The notes beneath the pieces are model-generated. The model was not told the origin of the DNA and searched no databases. It saw only the letters and a program-made list of their open reading frames with translations. Below, in pieces: positions 1 through 7,156 of a stretch of 39,657 bases of DNA (position 1 is the first letter of the stretch; every line of letters starts with the position of its first letter). The stretch spans positions 1-39,657 of the forward strand of contig DAIDHB010000263.1 in NCBI GenBank assembly GCA_027452145.1, in the 5' to 3' direction. The translations under genes were made by a program, and so were the position numbers. Source of the DNA: Planctomycetales bacterium (GTDB lineage: Bacteria > Planctomycetota > Planctomycetia > Isosphaerales > Isosphaeraceae).

Positions 1-126
1 CCGGCCGCCGCCGTACACCAGCCCCAGCCCGGCCCGCGCCAGCGCCGTCCCCACGCGGCGAGCCTCGCGGGCATACTCCGGATCCGTCCCCATCGCCGAG
101 CCGCAGTAGACGCAGATGTTCTTCAT
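1..126 (-). CDS. LOG family (TIGR00730-type) Rossmann protein, N-terminal 42 residues
   Basis: The frame starts at an ATG (complement of 124-126) and runs off the left edge, so only the N-terminus is present. It reads MKNICVYCGSAMG and ends LGLVYGGGR. The CVYCGS strand and the G-L-V-Y-G-G-G nucleotide-binding turn are signatures of the LOG / TIGR00730 family. Members hydrolyse nucleoside 5'-monophosphates to a free base plus ribose 5-phosphate (cytokinin-activating phosphoribohydrolases), or are annotated as lysine decarboxylase-like by an old misnomer. The catalytic PGGxGT..E motif lies outside the window, so activity cannot be judged. The gene is divergent from the quinone oxidoreductase at 329 and shares with it an upstream region that holds two heptamer repeat arms. 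Confidence 0.85.
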   Translation of the reverse strand, partial: MKNICVYCGSAMGTDPEYAREARRVGTALARAGLGLVYGGGR

Positions 127-177
127 GAGCCGCCCGTTGAAGTGGTCCCCGGCCGGTGATAACGTCGTTAGTAGGTC

Positions 178-208
178 GTCATTGGTCATTGGTCATTGGT
201 CATTGGTC
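178..208. repeat. Heptamer tandem repeat, left arm
   Basis: Four perfect copies of ATTGGTC lie at 181-208, preceded by an extra GTC. This resembles the short tandemly repeated heptamers scattered through some cyanobacterial and planctomycete genomes. Its reverse complement is present at 283-307, so the two arms could pair across a loop of about 74 bases. It sits in the divergent region between the LOG gene and the quinone oxidoreductase gene. Confidence 0.85.
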
Positions 209-282
209 ACAGCAGGCGCCGGCCCACCGAAAACGACGGGGCCGACCACCTGGATGAGCTTTTGCGGTCCGCGAGAACAACC

Positions 283-307
283 GACCAATGACCAATGACC
301 AATGACC
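283..307. repeat. Heptamer tandem repeat, right (inverted) arm
   Basis: Three copies of GACCAAT plus GACC form the exact inverse complement of the arm at 181-208. The arm ends just before the Shine-Dalgarno-like AAGAGGA of the gene starting at 329. If transcribed, it would form a stem of about 25 bp directly upstream of that ribosome binding site. A regulatory role is inference; it may simply be a dispersed repeat. Confidence 0.85.
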
Positions 308-328
308 AGCGACCCAAGAGGATAACCG

Positions 329-1330
329 ATGCAAGCCGCGTACATCGAGCAAACCGGGCCCCCCGAGGTGATCAAGGTCGGCGACCTGCCGCGGCCCGAG
401 CCGGGGCCTGGGCAGATCCTGGTCCGGGTCCAGGCCGTCGGCCTCAACCCGATCGACCTCTACATCCGCTCGGGCCTGGTGGCGATGCCGATGGCATTCC
501 CATACATCATCGGCTGCGACGTCGCCGGCACGGTCGAGAAGGTCGGCCCGGACTGCTCGCGGCTCCGAGCGGGCGACCGCGTCTGGGGCTCGAACCAGGG
601 GCTGCTGGGCCGCCAGGGCGTCGCGGCGGAGTACGCCTGCATCGACGAGGCGTGGCTCTATCCCACCCCCGACGCTCTCCCGGACGCCGAGGCCGCCGGC
701 ATGGCGCTCGTGGGGATCACCGCGCACCTGGGGCTCTTCGAGTTCGGCCGGCTCCAGCCCGGCGAGCTGGCGTATGTCCCCGGCGGCTCGGGCGGCGTCG
801 GCTCGATGGTGATCCAGATGGCGAAGGCCGCCGGGGCGCGCGTCGCCACGTCGGCCGGCAGCCCCGAGAAGGTCGAGCTGTGCAAGAAGCTGGGCGCCGA
901 CCTCGCCCTGAACTACAAGGCCGACGACGTCGCGGGCCGCCTGCGCGAGTTCTCGCCCGAGGGCGTGGACGTCTGGTACGAGACCCAGCGCGAGCCGAAT
1001 CTCGAGGTCTCCGTCCCCCTGCTCCGCAAGCACGGCCGCATGATCCTCATGGCCGGCCGCACGGCGCGGCCCCAGCTCCCGCTGGGCGCCTTCTACCCGA
1101 GGAACTGCGCCCTGTTCGGCTTCGCCATGTTCAACGCCACGCCCGAGCAGCAGCGCCGCTGCGCCGACGACATCAACCGCTGGATCGGCGAGGGCCGCCT
1201 CAGGACAATCGTCGGCCGCGCGTTCCCTCTATCCGCCGCCGCCGACGCGCATCGCTTCCTCGAGGAGAACACCCTCAAGGGCGCCGGGACGCTCTCGGGC
1301 AAGGTGGTGCTGACCATCGGCCAGTCGTAA
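329..1330 (+). CDS. NADPH:quinone reductase-like, zinc-free MDR oxidoreductase
   Basis: This 333-residue protein belongs to the medium-chain dehydrogenase/reductase superfamily, quinone oxidoreductase branch, which transfers hydride from NAD(P)H to quinones or enones in the cytoplasm. Visible features are the N-terminal GroES-like fold ([20 protein letters not shown] and the [12 protein letters not shown] strand, residues about 28-80) and the nucleotide-binding motif GGSGGVG near residue 151. The structural-zinc cysteine cluster of alcohol dehydrogenases is absent. Length is normal for the family. The ATG at 329 has AAGAGGA about 8 bases upstream. The NagB-like gene begins 23 bases after its stop, so the two probably form an operon. 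The substrate cannot be told from sequence. Confidence 0.88.
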   Translation: MQAAYIEQTGPPEVIKVGDLPRPEPGPGQILVRVQAVGLNPIDLYIRSGLVAMPMAFPYIIGCDVAGTVEKVGPDCSRLRAGDRVWGSNQGLLGRQGVAAEYACIDEAWLYPTPDALPDAEAAGMALVGITAHLGLFEFGRLQPGELAYVPGGSGGVGSMVIQMAKAAGARVATSAGSPEKVELCKKLGADLALNYKADDVAGRLREFSPEGVDVWYETQREPNLEVSVPLLRKHGRMILMAGRTARPQLPLGAFYPRNCALFGFAMFNATPEQQRRCADDINRWIGEGRLRTIVGRAFPLSAAADAHRFLEENTLKGAGTLSGKVVLTIGQS

Positions 1331-1353
1331 CACACACAGCCAGGGGCGACTCC

Positions 1354-2304
1354 ATGAACCTGCTCACGACCTACACTGGCTCGATGATGGAAGGCTTCCT
1401 GCCCCGGGGCTGGGACCTCGCTCGGATCGACGCCTGCTGCGCCCAGCCGCCGGGGTCGATCGGCGAGCGGCAGCCGTGGTGGCATCCGCGCTTCCAGCCG
1501 GTCCCGTGCGAGTCCGTCGGCGACTTCGACGTGATGATGGGCCACGAGATCGCCACGGCGATCCGCCGCTGCCGCGATGAGGGCCGCGCGGCCGCGCTGA
1601 TCCTGCCCGTCGGGCCGATGGGGATGTACCGCTGGGCCGTCTACTTCCTCCGCGAGTGGGACGTCCCGTGCGACCACGTCTTCGGCTTCAACATGGACGA
1701 GTGGAGCGACCGCGACGGCAACACGCTGCCCCCCGAGCACCCGGGCGCCTTCCAGAACGCGATGGAGTCGGCCTTCTACGGTCCGCTGGGCGAGCGGACC
1801 GTCCCCGCCGATCGGCGGTGGTTCGCCACCGCCGACCGACTGCCGCACTACGCCGAGCGCATCGCCGAGCTGAAGGCCCACGGCGCCGAGCTGATCGTGA
1901 TCTTCGGGATCGGCCGCGTCTGCCACATCGCCTTCTGGGAGCCCCATTTCGCCGCCGAGTATCCCACCCTGGATGCGTGGAAGGCCCAGACCCACCGGAT
2001 CGGCGCCCGACTCCATCCCCTGACAATCGAACAGAATGCCCTGACCAGCTTCAAGAGCCGCACCACCCTGGTCCCGGCCTTTGCCAACACGATTGGCCCG
2101 GGTCTGTTCCTCGGCGCCGACCGGATCATCGGGGGAGCCGAGGGTGTCTTCGACCGCGGGATGCAATGGCAAGGGGCCAGCCTCTGGATGACCCTGCGCT
2201 ACGGCCCCGATCCCTGGGTCCCCAGCTCGTTCATGCCGACACTCCCTGGCCGCCTGTTCTACCACACCGGCCTGGCCGGGCCCCTCGAGCCCGACATGCA
2301 TTGA
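1354..2304 (+). CDS. Glucosamine-6-phosphate deaminase/isomerase-like protein
   Basis: This 316-residue protein of the NagB/6-phosphogluconolactonase fold would act on amino-sugar phosphates in the cytoplasm. The family motif FNMDE is present (D115, matching the proton-transfer Asp72 of E. coli NagB). The second catalytic block reads [13 protein letters not shown] at 185-197, where NagB has GVGNDGHIAFNEP. His191 and Glu196 (His143 and Glu148 in E. coli) are kept, but the Asp of the catalytic Asp-His-Glu set is replaced by Val189. The protein is longer than classical NagB (about 266 residues). I chose the ATG at 1354 because it lies 23 bases after the upstream stop and the conserved N-terminus starts there. 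The missing Asp suggests altered chemistry or substrate. Family assignment is sure; NagB activity is not. Confidence 0.85.
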   Translation: MNLLTTYTGSMMEGFLPRGWDLARIDACCAQPPGSIGERQPWWHPRFQPVPCESVGDFDVMMGHEIATAIRRCRDEGRAAALILPVGPMGMYRWAVYFLREWDVPCDHVFGFNMDEWSDRDGNTLPPEHPGAFQNAMESAFYGPLGERTVPADRRWFATADRLPHYAERIAELKAHGAELIVIFGIGRVCHIAFWEPHFAAEYPTLDAWKAQTHRIGARLHPLTIEQNALTSFKSRTTLVPAFANTIGPGLFLGADRIIGGAEGVFDRGMQWQGASLWMTLRYGPDPWVPSSFMPTLPGRLFYHTGLAGPLEPDMH

Positions 2305-2531
2305 GCCCGATCGCCCGGCCGCCACCTCGATCCGCCGTCGCGGCGATCGTTGCACCGTACCGTGCGGCATACTAAAAAGGAAGGTAAGCGATCCTGCGCA
2401 CCGCCGCGCTTGCCCGGCGGTCGAGCGCCAACGATCGGCATGGCCGGTGCTATCCGAGACATCCGATCCGTTGTGGCGTATGAGGATCGTTCACGTCGCG
2501 AGCGGTTCGGCCCGGCGCGGGAGAAAGCAGT

Positions 2532-3830
2532 ATGGAACGTCTGACATTCAAGCCATCCGGCCGGTCGGTTCTGTTGACGGCCCTGCTGGTGGTCTGCCTG
2601 GTCGAGACCGTCACGCTGCTGGAACTGGGCCGGGTGCGTCCTCACGCCGAGGCACGCGGGGCGACGACCCCGGATCGCCAGTCCCCCGAGGTCCGGCCGG
2701 CCCGGCAAGTTCCGCGGACCGGGCAAACCGCAATCGTTGAGGCGACGAATCCGGCCATCCCGGCGCCCCAGCCCGAGAAAAAAGAGGCCATTTCGCCGAC
2801 CAGGAAAGTTTCCCCGGCCTGTGCCGACGGCTCGATCCGCTGCCGCGGCCTGATCGAGACCCGGCGCGAGAACGTGCCGGTCGGAACCCTGGTCGCCGGG
2901 GTCGTCTCTGAAGTTTACGTCGAGCGTGGCGACCTGGTGAAGAAGGGTGACGCCCTGTTCCGCCTCGACGATCGCGACTTCCGGATGCAGCTCGGGATCG
3001 CGACGGCCAATCTCCAGGTGGCCGAGGCGCAGCTCGACCGGCTGCTGGCGGCGCCCCGGCAAGGGGACGTGGCCTCGGCCGAGGCGTCGCTGGAAGAGGC
3101 CCGCGCCCACCTGGGGGACGCCGAGCGCACTTACCGCCGCTCGCAGACGCTCTACGACCGCAAGGTCGAGTCGGCGCAGGACCGGGACCGTGATCGGTAC
3201 GCCTACATCGCCAGCAAGGCCGTCGTGGCCCGGCTCGAGGCCGAGCTGAAGCGGATCAGGACCACGTGGGACAAGGACAAGCTGACGGCCCGTGCGGCCG
3301 TCGCGCAGGCCCGGGCGCAGGTCGAGAGCCTCCAGGTCAGCCTGGGCCGCCTGATTGTCCGCGCCGCGATCGACGGCCGGGTGCTCCGCGTGGGGGTCCG
3401 GCCGGGGCAGTTCGCCGGCACGGCGTGGAACGAGCCGCTGGTCGTGCTTTGCGACTGCCGCGACCTGGTGGTCCGGGCGGACGTCGACGAGTCGGCGCTG
3501 CCACGGTTCGCCCCGCAGGCGAAGGCGTTCGCCACCCTCAAGGGCCGGGCGGGCCTGGTGCTGCCGCTGACGTACTTCGACACCGACCCGGCGATCATCA
3601 CGCAGCCGCCCGGCGATGACGAGGATTCCGCCTCCAACCCGCGGCCGCGCCGGGTGCTCCAGGTGCTTTACCTGTTGCCCCGCGAGTCCCCCGTCGTCCT
3701 CTACGCCGGCCAGGAGATGGAGGTCGCCATCGAGCCGGTCGATGACCCCTCGGCGGGCGATCCCGGACGCCCGGCGCAGCCTTCCGCCCCGTCCGCGTCC
3801 GTCTCCCGCCGGGACGACGTCGTGCGCTGA
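2532..3830 (+). CDS. HlyD-type membrane fusion (periplasmic adaptor) protein
   Basis: This 432-residue adaptor would link an inner-membrane pump to the outer membrane. A single N-terminal membrane segment (residues about 13-32) is followed by a low-complexity linker. A first biotinyl-lipoyl-like half (VAGVVSEVYVERGDLVKKGDAL, about 121-142) comes next, then a long alpha-helical hairpin (about 150-275, many A/E/R/Q). The returning lipoyl half (IVRAAIDGRVLRVGVRPGQ, about 275-293) and a beta-barrel region complete the protein. The ATG at 2532 has GGGAGA 8 bases upstream. No ABC, MFS or RND partner and no outer-membrane channel lie next to it, which is unusual, so the partner pump must be encoded elsewhere. 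The cargo is unknown. Confidence 0.88.
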   Translation: MERLTFKPSGRSVLLTALLVVCLVETVTLLELGRVRPHAEARGATTPDRQSPEVRPARQVPRTGQTAIVEATNPAIPAPQPEKKEAISPTRKVSPACADGSIRCRGLIETRRENVPVGTLVAGVVSEVYVERGDLVKKGDALFRLDDRDFRMQLGIATANLQVAEAQLDRLLAAPRQGDVASAEASLEEARAHLGDAERTYRRSQTLYDRKVESAQDRDRDRYAYIASKAVVARLEAELKRIRTTWDKDKLTARAAVAQARAQVESLQVSLGRLIVRAAIDGRVLRVGVRPGQFAGTAWNEPLVVLCDCRDLVVRADVDESALPRFAPQAKAFATLKGRAGLVLPLTYFDTDPAIITQPPGDDEDSASNPRPRRVLQVLYLLPRESPVVLYAGQEMEVAIEPVDDPSAGDPGRPAQPSAPSASVSRRDDVVR

Positions 3831-4143
3831 ACTCTCCGCGAGGCTTTCCCTCGCACGCCAATCCCCCGGCGAAATCCAATATGATCCTTCCACGACATGT
3901 CAGCGACCTCTTGACACACGCCCGGGCACGGTCCTATCGTAAGACCTGGATTCTGCTCGCGAGGGGCAAGTATCCGCGGCTATGGCAGCCCCGACACGCC
4001 GGGAGGCGCGTGTGCGGGGTGATTTTTTGCGCCGGGTGTTGAATCGGATACCGCAGCGCTCCCCTCGCCGGGCCCCCGTCTCGCAGTCATGATCGCGGCA
4101 TTCGCCAGCATTCACAACCGCCCTTCGTGATTGGATCGTTCCC
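3831..4143. other. Intergenic region, 313 bases, no gene seen
   Basis: No coding frame with recognisable protein features lies here on either strand. It probably holds the promoter of the BON-domain gene: a TTGACA hexamer at 3911-3916 is followed 18 bases later by TATCGT (3935-3940). It also contains the 3' trailer of the adaptor gene. No clear intrinsic terminator was found. Confidence 0.5.
3911..3940 (+). promoter_or_regulatory. Candidate sigma-70-type promoter upstream of BON gene
   Basis: A perfect -35 hexamer TTGACA (3911-3916), an 18-base spacer and TATCGT (3935-3940, four of six -10 matches). It would give a leader of about 195 bases before the ATG at 4144. Found by eye only; planctomycete promoter rules are poorly defined. 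Confidence 0.3.
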
Positions 4144-4443
4144 ATGAATCAGCCCAATGGACTTGGCTCGACGACGGTCGACGGATTCCCCGCCCGGGTG
4201 GGCCCGGGAACGGCAGTGGAGCAGCGACTGGGCTCGAGCGGATACCTGGCCCTGCGTCGCGTCCGATGCGAGTGCGACGGCGACGTCCTCTCGCTGCGCG
4301 GCTGCGTGCCGTCGTACTTCCTCAAGCAGGTGGCGCAGGCGATCGCCGGCGACACCGCGGGCATCCGCCGGGTCGATAATCAGATCCAGGTCCTCTCCAC
4401 CGCGTCGCGGCGATCCTGGCCGCGGCCCAGCTCGCGTTCCTGA
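4144..4443 (+). CDS. Small BON-domain protein
   Basis: A 99-residue protein whose centre (residues about 25-85) matches the BON pattern: an initial helix (VEQRLGSSGYLAL), a beta strand with the conserved G-D-V-L-S-L-R-G-C-V turn, a helix (FLKQVAQAIAGDTAGI) and the closing strand V-D-N-Q-I-Q-V. BON domains bind phospholipid or cell-envelope ligands and occur in OsmY-like stress proteins and secretin-associated proteins. There is no signal peptide, so its location is uncertain. It stands alone between the adaptor gene and the convergent dehydrogenase gene. The Ser/Arg-rich C-terminal tail shows no motif. Confidence 0.75.
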   Translation: MNQPNGLGSTTVDGFPARVGPGTAVEQRLGSSGYLALRRVRCECDGDVLSLRGCVPSYFLKQVAQAIAGDTAGIRRVDNQIQVLSTASRRSWPRPSSRS

Positions 4444-4627
4444 CGCGAGGCTCCCACCGCCATTCCACCGACCGACGCTCCCCGCCCCCTTGCTCGAAGG
4501 ATGTGAAGAACCCCAGGGAAGGAGCGGAAAGCCGAAAGCGAAGCAGCAGAAGGCCATAGGCGAGTCGTCGCTTGCATCGATTTGCTCTCTCCTATCCGCC
4601 CTTCGGAATCGATTCCTTCGCAGGTTC

Positions 4628-5584
4628 TCAGTTCACAACATTCACCGGCCGGCCCGAAAGGAACGCCGCCACATTGGCGACGGTGGCGTCCATCAACCGC
4701 TGCCGCGCCGCGCCGGTCGCCCAGGCGATGTGCGGGGTGATCAGGCAATGGGGCGCCGAGAGCAACGGGTTCTCGGGCCGGATGGGCTCGACCGACGCGA
4801 CGTCAAGCCCCGCGCCGGCCAGCCGGCCGGCGGCCAGGGCCTCGGCGAGATCAGCCTCGACGACCAGCCGGCCCCTGGCGGTGTTGATCAGCATCGCGGT
4901 CGGCTTCATCAGGTCCAGCCGGCGGCGGTCGACCAGCCCGGCGGTCTCCGGCGTCGCCGGGCAGTGCAGGCTGATCACATCGGACGTCGCAAATAGCTCG
5001 TCGACCTCGACCCACTCCACCGGCGGCTCGCCGTCCGACCCGCGCCGCGACGGGGTGCTCGCGATCACTCGCATCCCGAAGGCCGACGCCAGCTCGCCCA
5101 CCCGCCGGCCGATCCGCCCGTACCCGACGAGGCCCATCGTCAGCCCGGCCAGCTCGACCAGCGCCGTCTTCCGCAGCGAGAAATCCGGCTGGTTTGACCA
5201 CTCCCCCGCGCGCACGGCCGCGTCGTGCCGCCCCACATGGTGGCAGAGCTCCAGCAACAGCGCGAAGACGAACTGCGCGACCGAGTCCGTGCCGTACTCG
5301 GGGACGTTCGACACGGCGATCCCTCGCCGGCGCGCCGCCGCCACGTCGACGCAGTCATACCCGGTCGCCGTCAGCGTGATGAACCGCAGCTCGGGCAGGC
5401 GGTCGATCGCCTCAGCCCGGATCGGCGCCTTGTTCGTGATCAGCACCGCGGCGCCCTCGGCGCGTGCGGCCACGTCCTGCGGCGGCGTGTAGTCATACAC
5501 CTCGACCTCGCCCAGCCGGTCCAGCCCGGCCCAGGCCCCGCGCTCCGCGGCCAGCGGGCGCCCATCCAGCACGACAATCTTCAC
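4628..5584 (-). CDS. D-isomer-specific 2-hydroxyacid dehydrogenase (glycerate dehydrogenase-like)
   Basis: This 318-residue NAD-dependent dehydrogenase reduces 2-keto acids such as hydroxypyruvate or glyoxylate to D-2-hydroxy acids. The NAD-binding motif GLVGYGRIGRRV lies near the middle, the signature DVISLHCPATPET follows, and the catalytic Arg (NTARG), Glu (SVEP) and His (ITPHIAW) are all in place. The frame is open further upstream, but I prefer the GTG whose complement is at 5582-5584. The protein then begins VKIVVLDG, where family members begin, and the length is typical. It is convergent with the BON gene and divergent from uvrC. The exact substrate is not determined by the sequence. 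Confidence 0.88.
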   Translation of the reverse strand: MKIVVLDGRPLAAERGAWAGLDRLGEVEVYDYTPPQDVAARAEGAAVLITNKAPIRAEAIDRLPELRFITLTATGYDCVDVAAARRRGIAVSNVPEYGTDSVAQFVFALLLELCHHVGRHDAAVRAGEWSNQPDFSLRKTALVELAGLTMGLVGYGRIGRRVGELASAFGMRVIASTPSRRGSDGEPPVEWVEVDELFATSDVISLHCPATPETAGLVDRRRLDLMKPTAMLINTARGRLVVEADLAEALAAGRLAGAGLDVASVEPIRPENPLLSAPHCLITPHIAWATGAARQRLMDATVANVAAFLSGRPVNVVN

Positions 5585-5816
5585 GGCGTTGTCACCCCGG
5601 GGGTTATCTCGCTCATCGACGACGACACGAAAAGACGCAGCGGGAGAGGGCTCAGCAAGGCATGACGACATTCTAACCGACCCGACGCCGGTTGCGACCG
5701 GCGAGACCCGGCCCCTTGACCGCGGCTCCGGCGTTGTCGAACAATACCATCATGGAGGATCGTCGGTCGACCGCCGCAACCGCACCGCGGCCCACCCAGG
5801 CAGGGATGAAGTCCGC

Positions 5817-7151
5817 ATGGCCGAACCCACCGCAACCACCTCGACCCTCTCGCCCGGCGAGAAGGTCAAGCAGTTCCCGAATTCGCCCGGGCTCTACCTG
5901 ATGAAGGACGCCCGGGGCCGGGTCATCTACATCGGCAAGGCCAAGAACCTCCGCGCCCGCGCCGGCTCGTATTTCCACAAGAGCGCCGCCGGGGACAAAC
6001 GCATCTGCGCCTGGATCGACGAGGTCGCCGACGTCGAGTTCCTCCCGGCCGACAGCGAGGTCGACGCCCTGCTGATGGAGGCCCGGCTGATCAAGGACAT
6101 CCAGCCCAAGTACAACCGCGATCTCAAGGATGACAAGACGTTCCCTTACCTCCAGATCACCACCGGCGAGGACTTCCCCCGCGTCAACTTCACCCGCGAG
6201 CCCCTCGACCGCGGCGTCAAGCTGTATGGCCCATTTCCCCGCGCCAAGAGCCTCCGCGGCGCGCTGAACGTCCTCGAGAAGATCTTCAAGTTCCGCACCT
6301 GCTCGCTGGACATCCAGGAGGACGACCCCCGCTGGCGATGGTTCCGGCCCTGTCTGCTCCACTCGATCAACCAGTGCACCGCGCCGTGCAACCTGCGGAT
6401 CGACCGCGAGAGCTACCGCGCCGACATCCGCCGCCTCCAGCTCTTCCTCGACGGCAAGAAGGACGTCTTGCTGAAGGAGATGGAGGAAGAGATGCGCGCG
6501 GCCAGCAAGGAGCTGAAGTTCGAGAAGGCCGCGCGGCTCCGCGACGAGATCCGCGCGCTCAACACCCTGAACCTCCGGGGCAATCTGGCCCAGCACGCAC
6601 AGCCCGAGGTCTTCTACGTCGACCCCCGGCGCGGGCTGAAGGGGCTCAAGAAAGTCCTGAAGCTCGACTCGACCCCGCGCACGATCGACGGCGTGGACAT
6701 CGCGCACCTCGGCGGTACGGCGATGGTCGGGTCATTGGTGACGTTCATCGACGGCCTGCCATTCAAGCCCGGCTATCGCCGCTACCAGATCAACGGCGTC
6801 CAGGGCATCGACGACTTCGCCTCGATCCGCGAGGTCGTGACGCGGCGGATCAAGGGGTTGCAGAAGCGCGACGAACCGTTCCCGGACATCTGGCTGATCG
6901 ACGGCGGCAAGGGCCAGCTCTCCTCGGCGATGGCCGCTTTTGACGAGCTGCACGTCGTGCCGCCGACCGTGATCGCTCTGGCCAAGCAGCAGGAGGAGAT
7001 CTACCTCCCCGGCCGGTCCGAGCCGATCGTCCTCTCGCGCCGCTCGTTCGCCCTGCGCCTGCTGCAATACGTCCGCGACGAGGCCCACCGCTTCGCCCAG
7101 CACTACCACCACATGCTCCGCAAGAAGCGCACGCTGGGCGAGGACGAGTGA
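5817..7151 (+). CDS. uvrC: Excinuclease ABC subunit C, short form lacking C-terminal HhH
   Basis: This 444-residue UvrC makes the dual incisions of nucleotide excision repair together with UvrA and UvrB. Domains in order are: GIY-YIG nuclease (residues about 18-100; GLYLMK and YIGKAKNLRARAGSYF); four cysteines at 162, 179, 187 and 191, a spacing like the Fe-S ligands described for UvrC; the UVR UvrB-binding motif (about 212-250); and an RNase H-like nuclease with acidic residues D294 (DGVDIAHLGG) and D362 (LIDGGKGQ) and the DEAHRFA His424. It stops about 20 residues after that His. Standard UvrC is about 600 residues and ends in a tandem helix-hairpin-helix DNA-binding domain, which is absent. 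The ATG at 5817 follows AGGCAGGG. Its stop is 5 bases from the stop of the convergent SGNH gene, so no HhH remnant exists downstream. Confidence 0.9.
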   Translation: MAEPTATTSTLSPGEKVKQFPNSPGLYLMKDARGRVIYIGKAKNLRARAGSYFHKSAAGDKRICAWIDEVADVEFLPADSEVDALLMEARLIKDIQPKYNRDLKDDKTFPYLQITTGEDFPRVNFTREPLDRGVKLYGPFPRAKSLRGALNVLEKIFKFRTCSLDIQEDDPRWRWFRPCLLHSINQCTAPCNLRIDRESYRADIRRLQLFLDGKKDVLLKEMEEEMRAASKELKFEKAARLRDEIRALNTLNLRGNLAQHAQPEVFYVDPRRGLKGLKKVLKLDSTPRTIDGVDIAHLGGTAMVGSLVTFIDGLPFKPGYRRYQINGVQGIDDFASIREVVTRRIKGLQKRDEPFPDIWLIDGGKGQLSSAMAAFDELHVVPPTVIALAKQQEEIYLPGRSEPIVLSRRSFALRLLQYVRDEAHRFAQHYHHMLRKKRTLGEDE

Positions 7152-7156
7152 GAGGC

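Noticed and set aside
2350..2544. 64-residue open frame between the NagB-like and adaptor genes
   Set aside because: No ribosome site and a basic, random-looking composition. It overlaps the adaptor start.
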